This document shows positions 1-7,074 of a stretch of DNA of 21,430 nucleotides, one piece after another (the stretch's first letter is position 1; each line of letters begins with the position of its first letter). The notes under the pieces are model-generated. The model made no database searches, was not told the DNA's origin, and was given only the letters and a program-made list of their open reading frames with translations. Made by a program: the position numbers and the translations under genes. The DNA comes from JBOGVA01 sp050692195. GTDB taxonomy: Bacteria; Actinomycetota; UBA4738. The stretch spans positions 1 through 21,430 of the forward strand of contig JBOGVA010000038.1 of assembly GCA_050692195.1 (NCBI GenBank). The letters run 5' to 3'.

Positions 1-14
1 GAGGAGGAAGGCCG

Positions 15-626
15 ATGACCGACCCGGAGCGGGTTCCCGCGGACGTGGTCAAGCGGCTCCGTGACGAGACCGGCGCGGGGATGATGGATTGCAAGAGGGC
101 CCTGGTCGAGTCGGGCGGCGACCTGGAGAAGGCGCGAGCGATCCTGCGACAAAGAGGGCTCGCTTCGGCGCAGAAGCGCCAGGGAAGGCAGGCCACGGAG
201 GGCCTGGTGGACGCCTACATTCATAACGAGGGACGCATCGGTGCCTTGGTGGAGGTGAATTGCGAGACCGATTTCGTGGCCCGGACCGAGGAGTTTCGCC
301 GGCTGACGCGGGAGCTTGCCATGCAGATCGCCGCGGCCGACCCGCGATGGATCTCCCGCGAGGAAGTCCCCGCCGATGCCATCGAGGGTGAGCGCAAGAT
401 CTACGAGGAGCAGGCCAGAAGCTTGGGCAAGCCGGACCACGTCATCCAGCGCGTCGTGGAGGGGAAGCTCGAGGCGTTCCTCAAGGACACGGTGCTCCTG
501 GACCAGCCCTACATCCGCGAGGACTCGCAGACTGTGGGGGACCTGGTCCGGGAAGTGGCGTCGAAGGTAGGAGAGAACGTGGTCGTGCGCCGGTTCGTAC
601 GGTTTCGGCTGGGGGAGGAGGCCTGA
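15..626 (+). CDS. tsf: Translation elongation factor Ts (EF-Ts)
   Basis: EF-Ts is the cytoplasmic guanine-nucleotide exchange factor that regenerates EF-Tu-GTP during elongation. The 203-aa product starts with the UBA-like N-terminal domain (about residues 8-50), which carries the family signature LRDETGAGMMDCKRAL. The second signature, EVNCETDFVAR, lies near residue 80 at the start of the dimerisation/core region, and the end (VREVASKVGENVVVRRFVRF) is a typical EF-Ts C-terminus. At about 200 aa it is the short form, lacking much of the second core subdomain found in the roughly 270-300 aa proteins of E. coli or Streptomyces. The ATG follows a strong GAGGAGG ribosome site at positions 1-7. 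It heads the visible cluster; rpsB would be expected just upstream, outside the window. Confidence 0.97.
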   Translation: MTDPERVPADVVKRLRDETGAGMMDCKRALVESGGDLEKARAILRQRGLASAQKRQGRQATEGLVDAYIHNEGRIGALVEVNCETDFVARTEEFRRLTRELAMQIAAADPRWISREEVPADAIEGERKIYEEQARSLGKPDHVIQRVVEGKLEAFLKDTVLLDQPYIREDSQTVGDLVREVASKVGENVVVRRFVRFRLGEEA

Positions 627-633
627 ACAGCCC

Positions 634-1398
634 GTGAGCAAAGATGCTCAGGACTCTGCGCCGGAGGTCGTCGAGAGGCCGACTCCCGTCTACCGCAGGA
701 TCCTGCTGAAGCTCTCGGGTGATGCCTTCGCTCCACCCGAGCAGGAGTTCGGCATCTCTGCGGAGGCCACGGTGCTCCTCGCCACCCAGCTCCGGGAGAT
801 CTGCTCGATGGGGGTCGAGGTGGCCGTGGTGGTGGGCGGAGGCAACATCTGGCGAGGGCGCCAGGCCCCGCGGATGGACCGAGCCCGGGCCGACTACATG
901 GGAATGCTGGCCACCGTCATGAACGCATTGGCGCTCCAGGATGCCCTCGAGCAGCTTGGGGTAACCACCCGAGTGCAGACGGCGATCCAGATGGCCCAGA
1001 TCGCCGAACCCTACATCCCGCTCCGGGCCATCCGGCACCTGGAGAGAGAACGGGTGGTCATCTTCGCCGCCGGGATGGGCGTCCCGTTCTTCTCCACCGA
1101 CACCACCGCTGCCCAGCGGGCCCTCGAGATCAAGGCGGAGGCGATCCTGAAGGGGACGCAGGTGGACGGGGTGTACGACTCGGATCCGAAACTGAACCCC
1201 CACGCGATCAAGTTCGAGACGCTCGAGTACATCGAGGTCCTGAAGCGCGGGCTGACGGTCATGGATGCCACGGCGATCTCCCTGTGCATGGAGAACCGGC
1301 TGCCGATCATCGTGTTCGACTTCCGGAAGGAGGGGAACATCAGGCGGGCGCTGCTGGGGGAGCCGATCGGGACCCTCGTCCATGGCGCGGTTCCGTGA
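634..1398 (+). CDS. pyrH: Uridylate (UMP) kinase
   Basis: PyrH phosphorylates UMP to UDP in pyrimidine nucleotide synthesis; it is a hexameric cytoplasmic enzyme of the amino-acid-kinase fold, not of the NMP-kinase fold. Visible motifs are the phosphate-binding start RILLKLSGDAF (around residue 26), the VVVGGGNIWRG loop, the FFSTDTTAAQRALEI region, the KGTQVDGVYDSDPK segment and the MDATAISLCMENRLPIIVF C-terminal stretch. At 254 aa it is slightly longer than the usual 235-245 aa because of a short charged N-terminal leader. The GTG start lies 7 bases after the tsf stop, and a GGAGGAGG ribosome site overlaps the end of tsf, so the two genes are translationally linked. Confidence 0.97.
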   Translation: MSKDAQDSAPEVVERPTPVYRRILLKLSGDAFAPPEQEFGISAEATVLLATQLREICSMGVEVAVVVGGGNIWRGRQAPRMDRARADYMGMLATVMNALALQDALEQLGVTTRVQTAIQMAQIAEPYIPLRAIRHLERERVVIFAAGMGVPFFSTDTTAAQRALEIKAEAILKGTQVDGVYDSDPKLNPHAIKFETLEYIEVLKRGLTVMDATAISLCMENRLPIIVFDFRKEGNIRRALLGEPIGTLVHGAVP

Positions 1399-1431
1399 GC
1401 AGCGAGACGGGCTCGGGTTGAAGCCCGCTGC
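1399..1431 (+). promoter_or_regulatory. Hairpin directly after pyrH stop
   Basis: GCAG (1399-1402) pairs with CTGC (1428-1431), and CGGGCT (1408-1413) pairs with AGCCCG (1422-1427) around an 8-base loop, giving a two-part stem starting at the base after the pyrH stop. No T-run follows, so this is not a canonical intrinsic terminator. It could mark partial termination or RNA processing in the 122-bp pyrH-frr gap. A TAGGCT at 1469-1474 in the same gap could be a -10 box for frr, but I see no good -35. Confidence 0.3.
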
Positions 1432-1520
1432 CGCGGAGGGCGGTTGGTGCAAAGGGCCTCTCGGTGAGTAGGCTCTTCCCCGTCGAGGCCCTGGTGGCCA
1501 CGACGGGAGAGGTGGGCTGG

Positions 1521-2081
1521 ATGACGGTCGAGGAAACACTGCGCGATGCGGAGCAGAAGATGCGGGCGGCCGTGTCGTTCGCGCAGGAGGAGCTCTCTTC
1601 TCTCCGGACCGGCCGGGCCAACCCGAAGCTGCTCGATCGGCTCACCGTCGACTACTACGGGACCCATGTGCCCCTCAACCAACTGGCGTCTTTCTCGGTC
1701 CCCGAGCCCCGGTTGCTGGTCATCCAGCCTTTCGACCGGTCGGCCATGGCAGCCATGGAGAAGGCCATCATGTCCTCGGACCTGGGCCTCACCCCCTCCA
1801 ACGACGGCAACGTCATCCGGTTGGCGTTCCCTCCCCTGACCGAGGAGCGGCGGCGCGACTTGACCAAGCTGGCCAAGGATCGGGGAGAGGAAGGGAGGGT
1901 GGCGGTCCGCAACGTCCGCCGACACGCGAAAGAGACGCTGGAGCGGCTCGAGCGGGAGCACGCCATCTCCGAGGATGAGCTTCGGCGCTCGGAGAGGGAG
2001 CTGCAGCGGCTCACGGACCAGTTCGTGGGAGAGATCGACGACATCCTCGAGCACAAAGAGAAAGAGCTGATGGAGGTCTAG
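1521..2081 (+). CDS. frr: Ribosome recycling factor
   Basis: RRF, with EF-G, splits the post-termination ribosome in the cytoplasm. The product fits the family throughout: TVEETLRDAEQKM at the N-terminus, the SSLRTGRANPKLLD segment, the YYGTHVPLNQLASFSVPEPRLL domain II region, IRLAFPPLTEERRRDLTKLAK, and a long helical C-terminus ending in KEKELMEV. I chose ATG 1521 because it gives 186 aa, almost exactly the family norm of 185, and is preceded by GGGAGAGG at 1505-1512. A GTG at 1464 in the same frame would add 19 residues with no family counterpart. The stop codon TAG directly abuts the cdsA ATG. Confidence 0.96.
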   Translation: MTVEETLRDAEQKMRAAVSFAQEELSSLRTGRANPKLLDRLTVDYYGTHVPLNQLASFSVPEPRLLVIQPFDRSAMAAMEKAIMSSDLGLTPSNDGNVIRLAFPPLTEERRRDLTKLAKDRGEEGRVAVRNVRRHAKETLERLEREHAISEDELRRSERELQRLTDQFVGEIDDILEHKEKELMEV

Positions 2082-3776
2082 ATGGTGCCCCAAGACGACC
2101 AGGGGGGCGAGCTCGACGATCAGTTCGACGAGCTCGACGCGTACTTCACCACCGGCCCCGCGCCGGGAAAGCCAGGAACTCACCCCGAAGAGAAGGGGTC
2201 CTCCAGGGCCGAACAGCCGGCCCATCCGTCTGCCGGGGCCGTCGATGCCGGGCTGGAAGACGAGATCCTCCCACCGGGGTGGGCACCCGACGTCGGAGCG
2301 ATCGACTTCGGCGAGGAGGAGCCCCGGCACGACGAATCTCCCGACACGGCCGAGCCGCCCGGCGCGCAGGAGCGTCTGGAGGAGCCCGACGGCACCGAGC
2401 CGGCGGGGCCTCCGGCCGACCGGCAAGAACCGAGCGAGTTGGATTGGGGCCCGCCACCGCGGCAACCAGAAACCGAGGCAGGCGGTGAGGATGTCAGCGC
2501 CTCGAGACATGACGCCGCCGATGAGCTCACCGGCGAGGACTGGACGCGCTTGCGCGACGCCTTGAGAGCTGAGGACGGCGGTGAGCTGACGCTGGAGGAT
2601 CTGAAGAAGGCTCCGCCGGAATACCGCGACCTACCAGGGGTGTACGAGGCGACGGTGCAGCCGGAGACCCCTGAAGCCGAGCGGGAGGGAGCCGAGGGCG
2701 ACGAGCGCCGACCCTTCACTCCCGATGCTCCCCCTGAGCCGTACTGGGACGAGCCGGGCGTGGGGGAGGTTGCGGCGGCCGACCAGCTTGGCGGGGACGT
2801 CGGGGGCGCCCGCGAGCCCGAACAGGTCGAGAGGGAACTCCTGGCCGGCCTCGATCGGCCCGAGGGACCCCGCACGGTGAGGGTCGGGCCCGAGAGCATG
2901 CTGGGCCCTACCTGGGAGGAGCCCACCTCACAGGTGGTCACGGCGGAGCCGGTCGGGCCCCTCGGGATGGCCCGAGACATGCCGGCGGCGCTGCTCACCG
3001 CGGCGGTCCTGGCGGTGGCGGCGCTGATCTCGCTGGCGTGGTCGAAGGCCGCGTTCGCCGTGGTGGCCAGCCTGGTCGTGCTTCTCGGACAGGCGGAGCT
3101 CTACGCCACCATGCACCGGCGCGGCCACCAGCCGGCGACCGCGCTCGGCCTGGTGGTGGGGGGCCTGATCCTGGCCGGAGCCTATCTCAAGGGTGAGCAA
3201 GCCATGCTGTTCTTCGTCGCCCTGGGCCTGGCGTTGTCCTTTCTCTGGTACATGGCCGCCGCGCCGAAGAGCCGAGAGGGGGCGATCGGCAACATCGGAA
3301 GCACCATGCTCGGGATCGTCTATGTCCCCTTCCTCGCCGGATTCATCCTGGTCATCCTGTCCCAGCCCAACTCCGGGCGAGCCACGATGATGGCCGTCCT
3401 GGGACTGACGTTCCTCTACGACGTGTCCGCGTTCGCCATCGGCACGTTCTGGGGAGCAAGAGCCCTGGCCCCCACGATCAGCCCCAAGAAGTCCTGGGAA
3501 GGGTTGCTGGGTGCCACCGTGGTCACCTTCGCCGTGGCGGTCGCGGCCCTGCCGTCGGTGAGTCCGATCGACACCGTGGCCAGGGCCGTCGGTCTGGCGC
3601 TGGTCGTGGTGATCTTCGCCCCCCTCGGTGACCTGGCGGAATCGGCCATCAAGCGAGATCTCGGGGTGAAGGACATGGGCTCGATCCTGCCCGGTCACGG
3701 CGGAATCCTGGACAGGATCGACTCCGTACTGTTCGTGGCTCCCGCGGCCTTCTATTTCCTGCGGCTGGTTTTCTAG
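2082..3776 (+). CDS. cdsA: CDP-diacylglycerol synthase with long acidic N-terminal extension
   Basis: The C-terminal part makes CDP-diacylglycerol from phosphatidate and CTP, the branch point of phospholipid synthesis, in the cytoplasmic membrane. Residues about 296-564 hold a run of hydrophobic helices and end with the CdsA signature: SAIKRDLGVKDMGSILPGHG begins at residue 521 and is followed by GILDRID. This 269-residue part alone matches the usual size of bacterial CdsA. Residues 1-295 are an unusual extension rich in Glu, Asp, Pro and Gly, without membrane segments, predicted by eye to be disordered; I recognise no domain in it. The ATG abuts the frr TAG and has GGAGG at 2072-2076, supporting translation of the full 564 aa. 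An internal start at ATG 2967 cannot be excluded. Confidence 0.93.
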   Translation: MVPQDDQGGELDDQFDELDAYFTTGPAPGKPGTHPEEKGSSRAEQPAHPSAGAVDAGLEDEILPPGWAPDVGAIDFGEEEPRHDESPDTAEPPGAQERLEEPDGTEPAGPPADRQEPSELDWGPPPRQPETEAGGEDVSASRHDAADELTGEDWTRLRDALRAEDGGELTLEDLKKAPPEYRDLPGVYEATVQPETPEAEREGAEGDERRPFTPDAPPEPYWDEPGVGEVAAADQLGGDVGGAREPEQVERELLAGLDRPEGPRTVRVGPESMLGPTWEEPTSQVVTAEPVGPLGMARDMPAALLTAAVLAVAALISLAWSKAAFAVVASLVVLLGQAELYATMHRRGHQPATALGLVVGGLILAGAYLKGEQAMLFFVALGLALSFLWYMAAAPKSREGAIGNIGSTMLGIVYVPFLAGFILVILSQPNSGRATMMAVLGLTFLYDVSAFAIGTFWGARALAPTISPKKSWEGLLGATVVTFAVAVAALPSVSPIDTVARAVGLALVVVIFAPLGDLAESAIKRDLGVKDMGSILPGHGGILDRIDSVLFVAPAAFYFLRLVF

Positions 3777-3777
3777 G

Positions 3778-3820
3778 CCCGCGCAGGCCAGCGGAACGAT
3801 CCCGCGCGAGCCCCTGCGGG
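3778..3820 (+). terminator. Weak hairpin after cdsA
   Basis: CCCG (3778-3781) plus CAGG (3784-3787) can pair with CCTG plus CGGG (3813-3820), with a two-base bulge on the left arm; a smaller GCGG/CCGC pairing is possible inside. There is no T-run, so termination here would be weak or Rho-assisted. It occupies the start of the 129-bp cdsA-dxr gap. Confidence 0.2.
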
Positions 3821-3890
3821 CAAGATTGACTTGTTCGTGCGATTCCGTCCTGGTCCCGCGCAAATCCTGTCGAAAGTCGGTGGCGCGGAG

Positions 3891-3896
3891 TACCCT
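3891..3896 (+). promoter_or_regulatory. Candidate -10 box upstream of dxr
   Basis: TACCCT fits the actinobacterial TANNNT -10 pattern and ends 9 bases before the GTG at 3906, so a transcript would start almost at the start codon. There is no convincing -35 and no ribosome site at normal spacing, which agrees with leaderless or near-leaderless expression of dxr. The call rests on the hexamer and its position only. Confidence 0.35.
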
Positions 3897-3905
3897 CTAG
3901 ATGCG

Positions 3906-5063
3906 GTGCGTTCGCTCACGATCCTCGGTTCGACAGGCTCTATCGGCGCCCAGGCGCTGGATGTGGTCCGGCGCAACCCCGACCGCTTCCGGGTTGTGGG
4001 GCTTGGGGCCGGCAGCAGCCATGAGCTCCTGGTGGGTCAGGTCAGGGAGTTCATGCCGCCGCTCGCGGCCATCACCGACGAGGACGCCGCCGTCGAGCTG
4101 AAGAGACACCTGGGATCCGTTCGGGGGGTCGAGATCCTGTCCGGCCTCCAGGCGATGGAGACCCTGGCCCGCGAGTCCGAGGCCGACATGGTGCTCAACG
4201 CCATGGTCGGGGCCATCGGCCTCGGGCCGTCGCTGGCCACGCTTCAATCGGGAAAGTCCCTCGCTCTCGCCAACAAGGAATCGCTGGTCGTCGGGGGCGA
4301 GCTGGTGATGGACCTCGTGAAGGGCGAACCCGACCGGCTGGTCCCCGTCGACTCCGAGCACTCGGCGCTGGTCCAGTGCCTGCGAGGGGAGCGACGGGAC
4401 GATCTCAAGCGCGTGATCATCACCGCCTCGGGTGGACCCTTCCGGGGGTGGAATCGGGACGAGCTTGCCAAGGCCTCGGTCAAGGAGGCGTTGGCCCATC
4501 CCACCTGGGAGATGGGCCCGAAGATCACCATCGACTCCGCGACCCTCATGAACAAGGGACTGGAGGTCATCGAGGCCCACTATCTGTTCGGGCTGGATTA
4601 CAACCGCATCGGCGTCCTCGTTCACCCCGAGTCGATCGTTCACGGGATCGCCGAGTTCTCCGACGGGAGCATGATCGCGCAGCTCGCTTCGGCGGACATG
4701 CGGCTCCCCATCCAACTCGCCCTGGCCTATCCCGACCGGTTGCCGCGAGGGACCAAGGGGCTCGACCTGGCCAAGCTTGGGCAGCTCACGTTCGAGGAGC
4801 TCGACCGACAGGCGTTTCCCGCGGTCGACCTGGCATATCGAGCGGGCAAGCTGGGGCTGACCTACCCTGCGGCGCTGAACGCGTCGAACGAAGTCGCGGT
4901 CATGGCGTTCCTGGAGGGAAAGATCCGCCTGATCCAGATCCCGGAGGTGGTGGAGGCGGTCCTGGACGAGCACGAGGCGCCGGCCGTCGTGTCCGAGGTG
5001 GCCCTGGAGCGAGCAGATCGGTGGGCCAGAGGCAAGGCCGCCGAAGTCATCGAGACCCTGTGA
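3906..5063 (+). CDS. dxr: 1-deoxy-D-xylulose 5-phosphate reductoisomerase
   Basis: Dxr converts DXP to 2-C-methyl-D-erythritol 4-phosphate with NADPH, the committed step of the MEP isoprenoid pathway. The N-terminal NADPH loop ILGSTGSIGAQALDVV, the ALANKESLVVGGELV segment, the metal ligands in PVDSEHSALVQCL (Asp149, Glu151) and MNKGLEVIEAH (Glu220), the substrate loop ITASGGPFRGW and the HPTWEMGPKITIDSATLMN block are all present. Starting at GTG 3906 gives 385 aa, typical for the family. The reading frame is open further upstream to a TTG at 3831, but those 25 residues have no family counterpart. A TACCCT box just upstream suggests near-leaderless expression. Confidence 0.96.
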   Translation: MRSLTILGSTGSIGAQALDVVRRNPDRFRVVGLGAGSSHELLVGQVREFMPPLAAITDEDAAVELKRHLGSVRGVEILSGLQAMETLARESEADMVLNAMVGAIGLGPSLATLQSGKSLALANKESLVVGGELVMDLVKGEPDRLVPVDSEHSALVQCLRGERRDDLKRVIITASGGPFRGWNRDELAKASVKEALAHPTWEMGPKITIDSATLMNKGLEVIEAHYLFGLDYNRIGVLVHPESIVHGIAEFSDGSMIAQLASADMRLPIQLALAYPDRLPRGTKGLDLAKLGQLTFEELDRQAFPAVDLAYRAGKLGLTYPAALNASNEVAVMAFLEGKIRLIQIPEVVEAVLDEHEAPAVVSEVALERADRWARGKAAEVIETL

Positions 5064-5079
5064 CGGCCTGACCCACCCA

Positions 5080-6201
5080 ATGTCCGAGACGGTCGGCATC
5101 GTCCTGTTCGTGGTGGCCATCCTTCTGGTCGTGCTGGTCCATGAGTCGGGTCACTTCTTCACCGCCAAGGCTTTCAAGATCAAAGTCGAGGAGTTCTTCG
5201 TGGGCTTCGGACCACGGCTCTGGTCGACGCGGCGAGGCGAGACCGAGTACGGGATCAAGGCTCTGCCGTTCGGCGGCTACGTCCGGATCGCGGGGATGAA
5301 TCCATTCCAGGAGACGCCGCCGGAGGATCTCCCGCGGACGTTCGGGGCGAAGCCGATCTGGCAGAGGCTCGTCGTCATCGGTGCGGGGCCGCTCACCCAC
5401 TTCGTCATGGCCCTGCTGTTCCTGGCCATCTTCCACGTGGCCATCGGCGTGCCGACGGAGCGGCGGCCGGTGGTCGATGCCGTGGAGGCCCGCCTGGACG
5501 GCCAAACTTCGCCGGCCGCGACTGCGGGGCTCAGGCCCGGTGACGAGATCGTGGCCATCGACGGTCAGCCGGTCGGCTCCACGGAGCGCTTCGTCACCTA
5601 CACGCGGGCGCACGTCGGCCGGGAGATCACACTCACGGTGTTGCGAGATGGCCAGCGAGTCACGGTCAGCGCCACCCCGGTCCTTGCGGACGTGAACGGA
5701 GAGGAGGTGGGCCGGCTCGGAGTCCTGCTCGGGGCGGCCCGAGAGCGGGTGGATCCTTTCACCGCCGTCGGCCGCGCCACGATCCAGACGGGTGTTCTCA
5801 CGAAGGCGATCGTGGTACGGCTGGGCGACGTGTTCGGCCCTCCGGGACTTCGGCGCATCGGCGAGTTGCTGGTTGGTGCGGAGCGGCGGCCCGACGACGT
5901 GGCGAGCATCGTGGGAGGGGCTCGTCTGGCCGGACAGGCGATCGAGGCCGGCGCCTGGGATGCCTTCTTCGAGCTCTTCATCGTGGTCAACGTGTTCGTC
6001 GGGATCCTCAATCTCATGCCGCTGCCCCCCCTGGACGGAGGCCACCTGGCCGTCCTCGCCTACGAGAAGATCAGGCGGCGCAAGCCCGACCTTCGAAAGC
6101 TCGTCCCCCTCACCGCGCTGGTGGCGGGCTTCATGATCCTTTTCGCCTTGGCGGTCTCCTACATCGACATCGTCCGTCCCCTCCCCGATCCGTTCCGTTA
6201 G
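5080..6201 (+). CDS. rseP: Site-2 intramembrane zinc metalloprotease (RseP family)
   Basis: This is a membrane-embedded protease that cuts transmembrane substrates such as anti-sigma factors or signal-peptide remnants. The first membrane helix contains the zinc motif HESGH (His21, Glu22, His25). A PDZ domain lies at roughly residues 125-215, including GLRPGDEIVAIDGQPV, and the third zinc ligand is in PLPPLDGGHLAVL (Asp319), followed by a last hydrophobic helix. The length of 373 aa is normal for single-PDZ members. The ATG lies 16 bases after the dxr stop and has no clear ribosome site. No sigma or anti-sigma gene is in the window, so the substrate cannot be inferred. Confidence 0.94.
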   Translation: MSETVGIVLFVVAILLVVLVHESGHFFTAKAFKIKVEEFFVGFGPRLWSTRRGETEYGIKALPFGGYVRIAGMNPFQETPPEDLPRTFGAKPIWQRLVVIGAGPLTHFVMALLFLAIFHVAIGVPTERRPVVDAVEARLDGQTSPAATAGLRPGDEIVAIDGQPVGSTERFVTYTRAHVGREITLTVLRDGQRVTVSATPVLADVNGEEVGRLGVLLGAARERVDPFTAVGRATIQTGVLTKAIVVRLGDVFGPPGLRRIGELLVGAERRPDDVASIVGGARLAGQAIEAGAWDAFFELFIVVNVFVGILNLMPLPPLDGGHLAVLAYEKIRRRKPDLRKLVPLTALVAGFMILFALAVSYIDIVRPLPDPFR

Positions 6202-6241
6202 GTGGCACCGCGGCGCCCCGAGGGCGGCCGGGGGTTGCCAC
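6202..6241 (+). terminator. GC-rich hairpin after rseP
   Basis: GTGGCA (6202-6207) pairs with TGCCAC (6236-6241), and the 28 bases between them are almost all G and C and can pair further. It starts at the base after the rseP stop and is not followed by a T-run. It may end transcription of the tsf-rseP unit, possibly with Rho. Confidence 0.35.
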
Positions 6242-6285
6242 AGCATCTCCATAGACGCTCCTCAGGGTGGGAATGGCCCTCAGAC

Positions 6286-6291
6286 TAGGAT
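6286..6291 (+). promoter_or_regulatory. Candidate -10 box for the two-component operon
   Basis: TAGGAT in the 149-bp gap after rseP fits TANNNT. A transcript would start near 6298, giving a leader of about 53 nt before the response-regulator ATG at 6351. No -35 match is evident. The GTG at 6298 is out of frame with the regulator. Confidence 0.3.
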
Positions 6292-6350
6292 TGATTCGTG
6301 AGTGGATCGGGGGTGAGAGACCCGGAACGAGTGAACCGGGGATCCATCCG

Positions 6351-7055
6351 ATGACCGGGCGAAGCATCCTCGTCGTCGAGGACGAGGAGGCGATCGCCGA
6401 GGCGGTCCGGGCGCGGCTCGCCAGCGAGGGTTACCGGGTGCGCCTGGCCTTCGATGGACCGCAGGCCCTCCAGGCGGCTGCCGAGGAGGCGCCCGACCTG
6501 GTCGTGCTCGACCTGATGCTTCCGGGGATGGATGGGCTGGAGGTGTGCCGGCAGATCCAGCGCGGGGACTGGGTACCGGTCCTCATGCTCACCGCGCGGA
6601 CGGAGGAGGCCGACAAGGTCGCCGGGTTCGCCGTCGGGGCGGACGACTACCTGACGAAGCCATTCAGCCTGCGGGAGCTGGCCGCTCGGGTCCGAGCGAT
6701 CCTGCGGCGCATGGACAAGATCCGGGAGATGAGCCCGACCGAGTCCGTGACCCGTCTCGACCTGACCGTGGACCCTGCTCGTCGCCGGGTCCTGCGAGGA
6801 ACGGAGGAGATCGCGCTGACCCCGCTCGAGTTCGAGATCCTGCTGACCCTCGCCAGGAATCCGGGGGTGGTATTCAGCCGCGACCAGCTGATGGATCGGG
6901 TGTGGGGCTACCGGGACTACGCGGGGGGCCGCGTCGTCGATTCGCACGTTGCCCGGGTGAGGCGAAAACTGGGTGACGAAGCGGCCGAGCCCAGGTACAT
7001 CCGAACCGTCCACGGGGTGGGGTACGCCTTTCGGGAGGACGGGAGCGGAAGGTGA
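6351..7055 (+). CDS. OmpR/PhoB-family response regulator
   Basis: A 234-aa cytoplasmic transcription factor controlled by phosphorylation. The receiver domain covers about residues 1-118: acidic pocket VVEDEE, phospho-acceptor Asp54 in LDLMLPGMDG, switch Thr81 in MLTARTEE and Lys103 in TKPFSL. The winged-helix DNA-binding domain covers about residues 135-232, with LTPLEFEILLTLARNPG, FSRDQLMDRVWGY and the C-terminal RYIRTVHGVGYAF, typical of the OmpR class. ATG 6351 gives the classic regulator start; an in-frame ATG at 6267 would add 28 non-conserved residues. The kinase gene follows 19 bases later, so the two form a cognate pair. The target genes and signal are unknown. Confidence 0.95.
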   Translation: MTGRSILVVEDEEAIAEAVRARLASEGYRVRLAFDGPQALQAAAEEAPDLVVLDLMLPGMDGLEVCRQIQRGDWVPVLMLTARTEEADKVAGFAVGADDYLTKPFSLRELAARVRAILRRMDKIREMSPTESVTRLDLTVDPARRRVLRGTEEIALTPLEFEILLTLARNPGVVFSRDQLMDRVWGYRDYAGGRVVDSHVARVRRKLGDEAAEPRYIRTVHGVGYAFREDGSGR

Positions 7056-7074
7056 GCGGAGTGGACGGTCGCTG

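Noticed and set aside
1464..1520. GTG-initiated N-terminal extension of frr
   Set aside because: ATG 1521 gives the standard 186-aa RRF and has a ribosome site; the extension is unconserved.
3826..3831. TTGACT as a -35 box for dxr
   Set aside because: No -10 match lies 16-19 bases downstream; the TACCCT at 3891 is about 60 bases away.
3831..3905. TTG-initiated 25-residue extension of dxr
   Set aside because: The extra residues have no counterpart in the family, and GTG 3906 gives the normal length just before the NADPH-binding motif.
6973..7074. Upstream extension of the histidine kinase
   Set aside because: It overlaps the DNA-binding domain of the response regulator in another frame and precedes the natural membrane-helix start.
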